From the NCBI RefSeq assembly GCF_000236165.1, contig NZ_CM001373.1, positions 3,192,325-3,256,324 of the forward strand: a DNA stretch of 64,000 bases, in the 5' to 3' direction. The DNA comes from Fluoribacter dumoffii NY 23. Lineage in GTDB: Bacteria > Pseudomonadota > Gammaproteobacteria > Legionellales > Legionellaceae. Every line of letters begins with the position of its first letter. Position 1 is the first letter of the stretch. Positions 27,433-36,245 of the stretch are shown here, piece after piece. A model generated the notes under the pieces. It was not told the DNA's origin and made no database searches. It saw nothing but the letters and a program-made list of their open reading frames with translations. The position numbers were made by a program, and so were the translations under genes.

Positions 27433-28539
27433 TTACATTAGGGGTGTTTTTGAAGAAGAATTTATTGCCCTTTGATACTCCAAATCCAAATAAAAATCGG
27501 GCCAGGCTTTTATAAATTTCTTTAAATTAAGGTTATGGGCCAGAGTCTTACCGCGAATATTTTCACCGGTCATGGGATCAGGAATAGGGGTAGTATTACT
27601 CAGTGTAGGTAGATCTCCTTGCTGGCTTTTAATCCATTTCTCTATTGAACTTTTTTCATAGGAATGGCCGCTAGGGCTTAATAGAGGCTCTTCCATGACA
27701 GTTAATAATATAGGGTCTTTAATATCTTCCTCAACTTTTTGCAATTTCTCCCAATACTCATCAGGGCTTAAGGAAGTTGCAGAAAGGTAATTAATGATGG
27801 TTTTTAGTCTGACATTGGGATAAAAATGCTTGCCTTCTTCCAGATTTGGGTATTTTTCCAGTAAAGTGGAGCGCTCATAACTTATCCCATCCTGAACCAG
27901 AGTAACCGGGTCTTTCATTACCTTAATTTGTCCAGTTTTCACAGCGGTCAACAGACAAGAGCATGCTATCAGGATACCCTCGGGGAAATTGACTCTCGTA
28001 GACTCCAGTTTAGAACCGGGGTGTTCTTGTTGGGGAATGGTCGCATTTGTGCGATAGGTGGTGTAGCCTTTTAATCTTGTTTCTTGTCCTATTTGGGGAT
28101 TCACCCTATTATTCACGTGATACCCATTTTCAGATAGGATTTTTAATAATCCAGGGAGATGAGGCTGAGTATTTTCATCAGTCATTTTAATAATTCCACC
28201 CACCGAATCGGCAACAAAAGAAAATTCAGCACTTTCCGGATTTGCATTATTCACAACCCATCCCTTGAAATTGGATAACATATATCGTTGAGGCATATCC
28301 TGCCTCCATCGGCCTACGTCTTTCTTCCAACTGATGGACTGAACTGTAAGCAATCCTTCAACTCGGCTTTCACGTATTAACCACAATCTCCCATTTTCCC
28401 GCACCTGACTGATTTGGGATGCCGATTGACTGTTTAAACATTCTGCCTTGGAGAAAAGAATGAGGTTGGTTTCCTCAGGTGTCATTTTACCGTAAATAAA
28501 AATATTCGCATCGCGGGTTTCTTCTATCTTAAATCGCAT
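27433..28539 (-). CDS. protein with two U-box-like domains, candidate E3 ligase effector
   Basis: A 368-residue protein. The C-terminal U-box (about 275-348) shows DPILLTVMEEPLLSPSGHSY, SSIEKWI, PDPMTGENI and the closing NLNLKKFIKAW, the canonical U-box pattern. A second, shorter one (about 207-253) shows MKDPVTLVQDGISYERSTLL and NVRLKTIINYL. U-boxes recruit E2 enzymes and are eukaryotic; Legionella has used them in secreted ubiquitin ligases such as the two-U-box effector LubX. The N-terminal 200 residues show no known domain and could hold the target-binding or secretion part. ATG 28539 has a strong GGAGG ribosome-binding site. Confidence 0.85.
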   Translation of the reverse strand: MRFKIEETRDANIFIYGKMTPEETNLILFSKAECLNSQSASQISQVRENGRLWLIRESRVEGLLTVQSISWKKDVGRWRQDMPQRYMLSNFKGWVVNNANPESAEFSFVADSVGGIIKMTDENTQPHLPGLLKILSENGYHVNNRVNPQIGQETRLKGYTTYRTNATIPQQEHPGSKLESTRVNFPEGILIACSCLLTAVKTGQIKVMKDPVTLVQDGISYERSTLLEKYPNLEEGKHFYPNVRLKTIINYLSATSLSPDEYWEKLQKVEEDIKDPILLTVMEEPLLSPSGHSYEKSSIEKWIKSQQGDLPTLSNTTPIPDPMTGENIRGKTLAHNLNLKKFIKAWPDFYLDLEYQRAINSSSKTPLM

Positions 28540-28708
28540 TTTTCCTCCTCAGGATGCCGCCAAAGGCGTCTATTGGGAACATAGCCTCAGTTAAATGAGA
28601 ATCAGCGTACTTTTTTAATTTTTCTCTTATAAAAAGAAATAACAAAAGAGGGCATAATTAGTGTAGCAACTACCGAACTGTACCGGCTAAAACCATCATA
28701 GGCTTACT

Positions 28709-28758
28709 GCAGCGAAGCTCGCTTCTTACGCAAATCGTTGGCTCTTGCTGCGCTTCGC
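28709..28758. repeat. inverted repeat, possible REP-like element
   Basis: GCGAAGC (28712-28718) and GCTTCGC (28752-28758) can pair around a 33-base loop that itself contains a short palindrome. It is locally G/C-rich in an AT-rich gap between two leftward genes. Whether it recurs in the genome cannot be seen here. Confidence 0.35.
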
Positions 28759-28776
28759 CTGTATTGGTAAGTATTA

Positions 28777-29682
28777 TTAAAATGTCATTGTCGAGCGTTG
28801 CTGGCTTGCATCAACTTCATTTTCCGGGGAATTTATTTTTTCCTGACGCGAATGTTTCAGTTGCTGGATACCATGAACGGCTGCTTTATATAAATCTGGA
28901 AGAAGGGATACAATCGCATCTAGAAAATCAACCACCCCTCCTTTATTAAAACCATAAATACAACGACTAAACTCCGCACCCTTTTTACTTAAGGCAATTG
29001 TATCATCCTGATCTTTTTTGGAAAAAAATTGCGCCTGGAAATTTGACTGAATTCGTTTTTCATATGCTTCCAGTTCTTTAGTAAAGACCTGCTCAATATC
29101 ATCGGCAATCAAATGCTTTACTTGGGTTTCAGTAAGAACTGGGTAAAGTGCAGCCATCATATTACGGATGGCTTCATTCTTGGTCACCCTACTCACGGCA
29201 TCTCTCCGATTTTCGCTCCCAAGGCTCCAATTACAAACTCCTACCAAAAGCGTTAATGCTTCATGGTATTCTGCATAGGCAGTAGCACGTTGATTGATGA
29301 AGTACGCTGTAGCTGCCCAACCTATCCAGCCTAAAAAACCAACGCCTGGGAGAAAAGACAACGCCGTTGCTGCAACTCCAAAGGCTACACTTCCTGCCAG
29401 TTTTTGATCGATACTTTTCAATTGCATCGACTTTTGTTTAAAAAATCCCGTACATTTATTTATAAACTCGATATGAGCTTGATTGCTTGTACGAAACTCC
29501 TGTCCACTTAGGGTACTCACAGCAAGCACATTACCGTCAGCTGCCTGAGCCCCTTTTCCGATAGTAAAATAATGCTCTGATTCAATTTGCAGACTACTTA
29601 ATTCACTATGGATACCCAGTTGAGAAACGGAGGTATAAAGAGGTTGTTTTTTTATTCTAAGAATCTCTAATACTGATGACAT
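28777..29682 (-). CDS. hypothetical protein with a hydrophobic hairpin
   Basis: The 301-residue product is not recognised. A Gly/Ala-rich hydrophobic stretch at about 97-128 (GVAATALSFLPGVGFLGWIG and neighbours) could form a membrane hairpin; the flanks are soluble, charged and probably helical. There is no signal peptide. It sits between the U-box gene and the ACP gene, all leftward, with gaps of more than 100 bases. The soluble-hairpin-soluble layout is common among Legionella effectors that insert into host membranes, but that is inference. Confidence 0.7.
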   Translation of the reverse strand: MSSVLEILRIKKQPLYTSVSQLGIHSELSSLQIESEHYFTIGKGAQAADGNVLAVSTLSGQEFRTSNQAHIEFINKCTGFFKQKSMQLKSIDQKLAGSVAFGVAATALSFLPGVGFLGWIGWAATAYFINQRATAYAEYHEALTLLVGVCNWSLGSENRRDAVSRVTKNEAIRNMMAALYPVLTETQVKHLIADDIEQVFTKELEAYEKRIQSNFQAQFFSKKDQDDTIALSKKGAEFSRCIYGFNKGGVVDFLDAIVSLLPDLYKAAVHGIQQLKHSRQEKINSPENEVDASQQRSTMTF

Positions 29683-29801
29683 TTTGGGCTTACTCGTAAG
29701 AAAAAAAGCATTCTAAATTTTCTTTGCAGGAATAACAATATATAAATATGGAAGAGCACTGGTAAAGGGGGCAGGCGAGGGAGCTGCCTGAATGGAGGGA
29801 T

Positions 29802-30044
29802 TTAATTCTTTTTATTCATTAATTGCTTAATATCCAGTGCTATTTCTCGAATAGTCTTTTCTTTATTGATATCATTACGAATATCAAGATCAAACTCATC
29901 CTCCAGATCAAAAAATAAATTAACTAATCCCAAAGAACTGGGAACAACCTGGTCTATTGATTGATCCAAGTCAATAGTCTCCGGTGGAATTTCCTGGGTC
30001 CTGGCAATTAAATCAACCACACGGCGTTCTACTGTCTGCTCCAT
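29802..30044 (-). CDS. stand-alone acyl carrier protein
   Basis: An 80-residue acyl carrier protein from ATG 30044, which has an AAAGGA box; the frame extends 21 codons further upstream without ACP homology. The four-helix pattern is clear: QSIDQVVPSSLGLVNLFFDL followed by EDEFDLDI. The attachment serine would be Ser37 in PSSLG, where most ACPs have DSL, so the aspartate is replaced by Ser. It is not next to fatty-acid genes, so it likely serves a specialised pathway. A partner acyl-ligase is not adjacent. Confidence 0.85.
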   Translation of the reverse strand: MEQTVERRVVDLIARTQEIPPETIDLDQSIDQVVPSSLGLVNLFFDLEDEFDLDIRNDINKEKTIREIALDIKQLMNKKN

Positions 30045-30292
30045 AAAAAAATCCTTTTTATAATGGCACCTTTTTGGAGTATACATCCAGCTTCTAGCTA
30101 ACTCCATTACTATTTATCCCTAGAGAGGCAATTTTCGCAAAGAGGATCGTCAAAATACTTAGGAGTAAATAGGGTTTCGCTGACAAGAGTTTACCCTTTA
30201 GGAGCAAAATGTTCACCGCTCAGCAGCTGCAATGAGAACAGTTAGGTTTCTGCTAACCATCCTTGGAGCAGGAGATATGTTATGAATTGAGA

Positions 30293-31360
30293 TTAAAAAC
30301 CCCAAGGAAAAGAATCCCTCGTAACTATGGATGCTTCTCTTTTTGGAGCACTCTCAAGGTAGTGCTGTTTGACTTGTTTTGAAAAGAAACCCAGTTCAGC
30401 TCTTGCTGCTTTTTCATCCTTTGAGGGAGTGTACGCTTCACGCAGTTTTTTGTCATATTGAATTGTGGTATAGTATGCGATATCAGGATCAGAAAAATGA
30501 TTCACATCAACTTGAGCTTCAAGTGCCTCTTCTTTTATACGGTTAACTTTTTCTCTTCTTGCCTCCGAACACGCACTTATGACTGCTTCAGGATGATGTT
30601 GTAAGCCCAGGGTATAATATTTCCCTGTCCTTTTTTCGACACTTTCAACCAATCCATCAAATTTTCCCCTACCTGTTACCCGAAGACTGGAATTCGCTTC
30701 ATTCTCTTCTACATGTTGATGATGAAGACATGTAACATTATATTCTATATCCCCTTTATCTTTATGTTTCAGTTTATAATGTAACGCATTGTATAATTGA
30801 CTTCCTTCTCCAACGACTACTTTACTATTATAGGTAGGATCCTTAGTATCGTTAAAAACTGTATCAAAATGCTCATAATGTAATTCATGTTGATTGGCGT
30901 CTTCAGGAATGTCCGTTACATTTAAACCATGAAAATGACCTACGGTTTGTTGCCCGCGACAAATGCCCAAAAGAGGAATATCCTTGGTTTGGGCGAGTTC
31001 GGTAAGATCACCTTCAAACTTCTTGCGCGGATCCCTGTGATCGTTTACCGGAACATTTGGGCCTCCTGGTAAATAGATACCATTAACCTTACCTGTAAAC
31101 GCGGGATGACTTAATCCTTCCTGAGGTGTAACCGGAATAACTTCAAAGCCTTTGGTTTCTAAATATTCAATTGTAAGATCGCAATAAGTCGTCCCTCCTG
31201 ATTTATCATAAAGTGCGACAACTTTCGGTTTTTCTTCCGAATCCTTTAATTGCTCTTTCTTATCCTTATCTAGACTGTACTCGAATTTTGGTTTCTCCTC
31301 GCTTGTATCTTTTGTTGCAAAGCCAAAACCTGATAAATAGTCGGAAAATTTCTGAAACAT
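30293..31360 (-). CDS. class I glutamine-amidotransferase-like hydrolase (peptidase C26-type), copy A
   Basis: A 355-residue protein with a class I glutamine amidotransferase fold: nucleophile Cys134 in LLGICRGQQ and His256/Glu258 in GLQHHPEAV, the full triad. The YLPGGPNVPV segment and overall order resemble gamma-glutamyl-GABA hydrolases (PuuD), which act on gamma-glutamyl bonds. The N-terminal 40 residues are an extra charged extension. I start at ATG 31360 since the paralog at 31730 begins with the same MFxKF. A CTTAATATT motif lies upstream at 31432-31440. Substrate unknown. Confidence 0.82.
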   Translation of the reverse strand: MFQKFSDYLSGFGFATKDTSEEKPKFEYSLDKDKKEQLKDSEEKPKVVALYDKSGGTTYCDLTIEYLETKGFEVIPVTPQEGLSHPAFTGKVNGIYLPGGPNVPVNDHRDPRKKFEGDLTELAQTKDIPLLGICRGQQTVGHFHGLNVTDIPEDANQHELHYEHFDTVFNDTKDPTYNSKVVVGEGSQLYNALHYKLKHKDKGDIEYNVTCLHHQHVEENEANSSLRVTGRGKFDGLVESVEKRTGKYYTLGLQHHPEAVISACSEARREKVNRIKEEALEAQVDVNHFSDPDIAYYTTIQYDKKLREAYTPSKDEKAARAELGFFSKQVKQHYLESAPKREASIVTRDSFPWGF

Positions 31361-31729
31361 AATAGCGTACCCCATTTTTATACATACAACACATTAAATT
31401 TGCTTATTTAATGCCTCAATTGTACTATTTAAATATTAAGTAACTATTATTAGCGCATAGGAATTGTGGAAATTTTACTGTTTTGACCTTTATAGCGCTC
31501 AAATAAATAAATTCTCTATTGCTGTACTGGAAAAAAATTGGAAAGAAGGCACTGGAAAAAATGGCACTTGCATCAATGCGAGTATTGAAATGAAACCTAA
31601 TATTTTTTAAATCTTAATAGCAACAAATTTTATTGGTAAGCTGAAGTTTAAAAATTTAATAATCAGAACGTGTCCTGCTCTATCCTCTTATTACCTTCCC
31701 TGGCGATAAGAGATAAGGAACAATGCAAT
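31361..31729. other. intergenic region carrying candidate regulatory motifs
   Basis: No gene seen. Read leftward it holds TGCGCTAATAATA (31445-31457), CTTAATATT (31432-31440) and, seven bases further, TACAAT (31419-31424), which together could form the promoter of the gene ending at 30293. The remainder is AT-rich without strong structure. Confidence 0.5.
31419..31440 (-). promoter_or_regulatory. PmrA-box-like site with -10 element
   Basis: On the minus strand CTTAATATT (31432-31440) equals the cTTAATatT consensus I recall for Legionella PmrA sites. It is followed after seven bases by TACAAT (31419-31424), a good -10. It lies about 60-80 bases before the start of amidotransferase-like copy A. 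In known PmrA targets the site overlaps the -35 region, which is the case here. Confidence 0.5.
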
Positions 31730-32809
31730 TTAGCTCCAAAGAGCATATAAAGTCTCATCCTTACGTGTATCTACATCACTAGTCTGCTTTGCTTTTTGTT
31801 TCGCCTCGTGTTCAAGAAAATGTTTTTTAGCCTGCTTTGTAAAAAAACCCATTTCTGCTCTGGCCGCCCTTTCTTCTCGTGATTTTGCATAGGCTTCCCC
31901 AATTTTTTGGGCATATTTGATTTCCGAATAGATAGCAGGATCTGGATCAAAAAAATTCGAGGTAAATCGGGCTTCTTCTGCTTCTTTTTGAGCTTCTATA
32001 ATTTTTTCCTTTCTTGTAATCTCACACGAACTTATTAGTACTTCCGGATGATGTTGCACGCCAAAGGAATAATAATTTCCCGTCTTTAGTTCAACACTCT
32101 CGACAGAATTATCAAATTTATTGCGGCCTGTTACTTTGAGCTCACTATCAGCTGAAGGTTCTTCAATGTGCTGATGATGGAGGCAGGTGACCGAATACTC
32201 TATAGGCCCCTCATTATTGTCTTCCTTGAATTCATTTTGTAAGGCGGCAAACAACTGACTTCCTTTTTCAACAACCACCGTATTGTTTACATCAGGATTA
32301 TTCCCGTTATTCGCACCAGCATAATGCTTTTCATAATCCGGCAAATCTTTTACTTCCAACCTATTATGGTGCCCAAGTGCCTGTTCACCGCGACACACAC
32401 CAATAAGGGGGATGTCTCGGGTACGGGCCAATTGTGTCAGTTGCCCTTCAAACTTCTTGCGGGGATCACTTTCATTTTCAACTGGAATATCAGAACCACC
32501 CGGTAAATAAATCCCGTCAATAGAGTCATTTTTAAAAGCAGGATGGTCTATTCCCTCATCTGAAGATACTCTGATAACGTCTAACCCATCATTTTCAAAA
32601 TGCTGAATTGCAAGTTCTGCGTTTCTTGAACCATCCTGTTCATCATAAAGGGCGACAACTTTGGGCTTACTTCCTGCATGTCTTAGCTGTTTCTCTTCGG
32701 CCGCATTTAATTCATATTGATAATTCGCTTTTTCTTCTTTAGTTTCAGAACGTTCTGAAAATAAAGTACTAAATGAGGGCCAACCTGAGGAAATAAATTT
32801 TGAAAACAT
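31730..32809 (-). CDS. class I glutamine-amidotransferase-like hydrolase (peptidase C26-type), copy B
   Basis: A 359-residue paralog of the downstream gene, aligned over its whole length. The nucleophile Cys139 is in LIGVCRGEQALGHH and the catalytic His-Glu pair in FGVQHHPEVLISSCE; YLPGGSDIPV and TCLHHQHIEE are shared with copy A. The C-terminal tail is Lys/Glu-rich (EHEAKQKAKQ). ATG 32809 is chosen because a GGAGAGAG box precedes it and because both copies then begin MFxKF. The two are separated by about 370 bases with promoter-like sequence, so they are probably transcribed separately. Confidence 0.82.
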   Translation of the reverse strand: MFSKFISSGWPSFSTLFSERSETKEEKANYQYELNAAEEKQLRHAGSKPKVVALYDEQDGSRNAELAIQHFENDGLDVIRVSSDEGIDHPAFKNDSIDGIYLPGGSDIPVENESDPRKKFEGQLTQLARTRDIPLIGVCRGEQALGHHNRLEVKDLPDYEKHYAGANNGNNPDVNNTVVVEKGSQLFAALQNEFKEDNNEGPIEYSVTCLHHQHIEEPSADSELKVTGRNKFDNSVESVELKTGNYYSFGVQHHPEVLISSCEITRKEKIIEAQKEAEEARFTSNFFDPDPAIYSEIKYAQKIGEAYAKSREERAARAEMGFFTKQAKKHFLEHEAKQKAKQTSDVDTRKDETLYALWS

Positions 32810-32868
32810 AATACACTCTCTCCATGAAATATGATAATTTTTGAACAATGGATCTTAGCACACATGCG

Positions 32869-32881
32869 TATTATTAACGCA
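32869..32881 (-). promoter_or_regulatory. upstream element shared by the two amidotransferase-like genes
   Basis: TGCGTTAATAATA on the minus strand, 60 bases before copy B, matches 12 of 13 bases of the element at 31445-31457 upstream of copy A. Here it is embedded in an imperfect palindrome (GCGTTAATAATACGC). It may be an operator or simply a remnant of the duplication. Confidence 0.4.
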
Positions 32882-33049
32882 AGCAAATTGAATTATTTTT
32901 ATCCAACATTGGTGGCAAATTGGATTTCCCTGTCGCGCAAAAAGGCTAAGCCATTAAAATCCTGGCTTTGGGGTACCGAGTAATGCGGAAAGGAATGGAA
33001 AGAACCTTAGTGCATATATACCATCCACCGCATTTAGCTGGTAGTTTGA

Positions 33050-33784
33050 TTAGGCTGCCAAGCCCTCTAACAATAAAATCAACAAAAATCCAATGAAAAA
33101 GCATAAGGTAATTAATGGCGTTTCACGAACTTCATGTGCCTCAATTAACAGTTCTTCAGTAACGAGATAAAGTAGCGCTGCAACGCCAAAAGATAAAATT
33201 ACATTAGTAACGGTTTGAGGTAAATGAATTAACAAGCTTGCACCAAGACCTGCACCAATTGGAATCAGGAGCGCTAAAATAAAACTCGCTAACAAACGAA
33301 TAGGTACTCTTATTTGTCTTGTACCTAAAGTAGAAGTGGTCGATAACCCCAAGAAGAAAATTTCAATGGAGAGGGCTATCGCTATTAGAATCCCTCCTTT
33401 TTCCCCCGCTAAAAAAGAGACGCCGATTAAAATGCCGTCTACCAATAAATCAATTCCCACTGCAGTCAATAATCCCCATGATATACCGGTTTTTTGCTGT
33501 TCATGATCTTCTAATCTACTGGTCAACCATTTTAAAAACAACATGCCCAATACGCCAAGGGAAAACCCCATAGTGAGCGCAATAGGATCGTGGTATGCAC
33601 CAATTTTAGGAAGAAGTTCTTTGGCTACTGCAGCGAAAACCACCCCGGCAGCAAAATGTTGGGTAGCACTTGTGAGTTGATTACCCGGCTGATAAATACT
33701 GGCAATTCCTCCACCAATAAACATCAATGCAGCAGGCAGCAATGAATAAAGAATAATAAAGGTAATAGATGGGGTCATAATCAT
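33050..33784 (-). CDS. ZIP-like metal transporter
   Basis: A 244-residue integral membrane protein with about eight membrane segments. The overall arrangement resembles ZIP transporters: a loop with charged residues after segment three (SRLEDHEQQK) and VDGILIGVSFLAGEKGG in segment four, which resembles the HNxxDG motif of ZIP family members except that the His-Asn is replaced by Leu-Val. Segment five (LSIEIFFLGLS) keeps only the Glu. The altered metal ligands leave the substrate uncertain. Monocistronic and leftward. Confidence 0.72.
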   Translation of the reverse strand: MIMTPSITFIILYSLLPAALMFIGGGIASIYQPGNQLTSATQHFAAGVVFAAVAKELLPKIGAYHDPIALTMGFSLGVLGMLFLKWLTSRLEDHEQQKTGISWGLLTAVGIDLLVDGILIGVSFLAGEKGGILIAIALSIEIFFLGLSTTSTLGTRQIRVPIRLLASFILALLIPIGAGLGASLLIHLPQTVTNVILSFGVAALLYLVTEELLIEAHEVRETPLITLCFFIGFLLILLLEGLAA

Positions 33785-33882
33785 CTTGCCTTAAGGGTAA
33801 TACTTTACAGCATAGTGAATCCTTGCACCCGATTCAAGTCAGGCAGGTTAGACTTGCAGACGGAAATATTCCCGGCGTTATC

Positions 33883-36195
33883 CTAAACCATGAGGCAGAT
33901 GCTTTGAACTTCATCCAGGGCTTTTCCAGCTTGCTTTGATGGCGCTATCGAGGGTAAATTTTTCAATTTGCGGTAACAGTTCAGTATACTGTCTGTTATT
34001 ACCAGTGCATCAGGGAGGCAATAGCTAATTTGTTTGCATTGATTCGCGAGTACATTGAGATTAGCCCAATGGCTTATATTTTTTTCATTGATTTTTTTAG
34101 AGTCCAGTAATTGTTTGTAACAGAACAGCTCTAAAAATCTTTTTACTTTATTTTTGTCAGCGGCACGCTCAACGGTGCCAGAAAACATTTGTTCTATGTT
34201 TTGCTGTAATTTTTTTGGGGTCAAAGGCCATTCTGTATTATCGATAATAAATTTTGCTGCTGCTTTAAAAAAAGAGGACAATTCGCCCCCTCCGGGAGCT
34301 TGTTTTATTGGCGCGAAAAATGTGGAAACTGGAGATTTCCTTTTGCGAACAAATAAATCCAAAAATTCACTGTTGTTTAAAGCAGCATCCAAGAACAATT
34401 TAAGCACTTTATACTTATTATCCTCGTTTTTATGAGCGTCCATCGCAGCAGAGGCTGCTGTATAGAATGTTGGATCAATAGCGGTCAAAGGAATATTTGT
34501 GAATAAAGTAACGAGTTCTTGATCACAGGGGTCTTTTTCACATTCTTTTAAAAGTATTTTTTGTAGCGAACGTTGGTAAAGAGCAGTGTGTTCTGGATCA
34601 TTTAGCATGTAATCATTGCGAATTATTTCTAGAGATTCAGTCACTACTAATTTAAGCAATGCGCCGCTGTGTTCTTTTTTTTGTCCTTTAAAATAATCAT
34701 AAATATCACTAAAAAAATTGGGGTTCCTCGCGGCCCTATTGATTAAATGTTTGAAAAATTCATTATTACGGGATTCGACAGATGACAAGGAAAGGATTCT
34801 ATCTGCCTCATTCCACAGTACTTGATAAAATAACCCTGGTTTTCGCATTGGTGCATGGGTGGTTATTTTTTTATAGATATCTATTTTTGAATGAATATAA
34901 TTTTTGATAGCCGCCTTATTTGCGCTACTCAAATTTTTATTCTCATTAATTACTGCCTCATAAATTCCTATGGCCTTAAACGCTTTTTTTAGAGTTTCAG
35001 ATTTTCGGGGATTATTAAAATAACCGTTGACTAGTCCTTCCACTGACTTATCAAAAATGTAGTTGATTAATTGTCTCAGGTGAAAAAAATCCTCATTAGT
35101 ATCTATATTAAAGCGCTTATTTTTTAGGTCTTTTCCAGATTGCAACAGTGGATTTATCAAATGTTGGATGGTGCTTAGATTCCTAATTTCCGTACTGCAC
35201 CATTTATAGACCGCTTCAGGCAAACGTTCCTTTAATAGACCTTTTAAATTAGCCAATACACAATTACCTATTTTTTGGGATTTTACATGGGTGCCAGGGC
35301 TAAAACTGCACCCCAAATCTTTTAATGTTTTGTCATATTGATCATAAAATCTATTATATTCCTTATCATTACCCTCTTTTACTTGTAAGCCAGTAATTGT
35401 TTCAAGGGCCCTTTTTAACTCATCTAAATCTAAGCCGGCGATATTAATGCGATACACCAGGTTATAATGTGCTCGTTGACCATTACCGCGATTGCAATGG
35501 GTGATAACCAATTGATTTCTTTGTTTATATAGTTGCGTATAGATGGCATGACCAACGCAGTTATGCTCGATTGTTAAATCCTGACCAGCAAGGACCTTCC
35601 TGATCCGCTCGGAATTAATTCCGTCTCGATTTTCGATAACGATCGTTTTAATTGAGTCAAAGAACCGATTAAGAATATTTTTGTATTCCTTTAACTCGGA
35701 GGCGGAATATGTTTTTCCTTCAATGCTTATCTCTTGTGAAAGAACTGTTCGCAATAACCTTATAAACTCTTCATTCGCTTCTTTAACCACTAATCCCTGT
35801 TTGCGAACATGCTCATGTTGATTAACCACTAAATCAACCCGATATCCATGCAACATGGCCGTCCAAAAAGCTGAAAAGTGATTGTTTTCGGCTTCATCTA
35901 CCTCATCTATCCATTTTTTCTTTTTAGCAATCTTTTTCCTTAAAGCAGCTTTCTTTTTTGCATTGCCTTTTTGTGATTGGATTCTACTTAATTCTTTCTC
36001 TGCATTGGATAGTTCCTGTTGAATCCTATCGTAAACTGCTGAAGTTAATTTATTGAGATCCTGTCGTTGCAGATCAGTGCGCATGAATTGTTGGAATAAA
36101 TAAGTAAAATCTTCTTTTCTTTCCCCAGTTGCAGTGGATCCAGCAGGTGTCAGCCGGCGTCTTTTTTTTTGATAAATATCTATTTTTGCTTGCAT
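33883..36195 (-). CDS. large putative effector with cysteine-protease-like centre and CaaX box
   Basis: A 770-residue protein that I cannot assign to a named family. Residues 60-95 form a Lys/Gln-rich coiled coil. In the middle are VGHAIYTQLYKQ (His216), ITHCNRGNG (Asn235) and SQKIGNCVLANLKGLL (Gln307 and Cys312): the order His, Asn/acid, Gln, Cys with Gln five residues before Cys is that of clan-CE cysteine proteases and YopJ-type acetyltransferases. The last four residues are CLMV, a eukaryotic CaaX prenylation signal. There is no signal peptide. A host-membrane-anchored Dot/Icm substrate is a reasonable inference. Confidence 0.72.
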   Translation of the reverse strand: MQAKIDIYQKKRRRLTPAGSTATGERKEDFTYLFQQFMRTDLQRQDLNKLTSAVYDRIQQELSNAEKELSRIQSQKGNAKKKAALRKKIAKKKKWIDEVDEAENNHFSAFWTAMLHGYRVDLVVNQHEHVRKQGLVVKEANEEFIRLLRTVLSQEISIEGKTYSASELKEYKNILNRFFDSIKTIVIENRDGINSERIRKVLAGQDLTIEHNCVGHAIYTQLYKQRNQLVITHCNRGNGQRAHYNLVYRINIAGLDLDELKRALETITGLQVKEGNDKEYNRFYDQYDKTLKDLGCSFSPGTHVKSQKIGNCVLANLKGLLKERLPEAVYKWCSTEIRNLSTIQHLINPLLQSGKDLKNKRFNIDTNEDFFHLRQLINYIFDKSVEGLVNGYFNNPRKSETLKKAFKAIGIYEAVINENKNLSSANKAAIKNYIHSKIDIYKKITTHAPMRKPGLFYQVLWNEADRILSLSSVESRNNEFFKHLINRAARNPNFFSDIYDYFKGQKKEHSGALLKLVVTESLEIIRNDYMLNDPEHTALYQRSLQKILLKECEKDPCDQELVTLFTNIPLTAIDPTFYTAASAAMDAHKNEDNKYKVLKLFLDAALNNSEFLDLFVRKRKSPVSTFFAPIKQAPGGGELSSFFKAAAKFIIDNTEWPLTPKKLQQNIEQMFSGTVERAADKNKVKRFLELFCYKQLLDSKKINEKNISHWANLNVLANQCKQISYCLPDALVITDSILNCYRKLKNLPSIAPSKQAGKALDEVQSICLMV

Positions 36196-36245
36196 ATCCC
36201 GATTGACCTATAACGATACATAGTTAATAGATATAACACAAAAAG

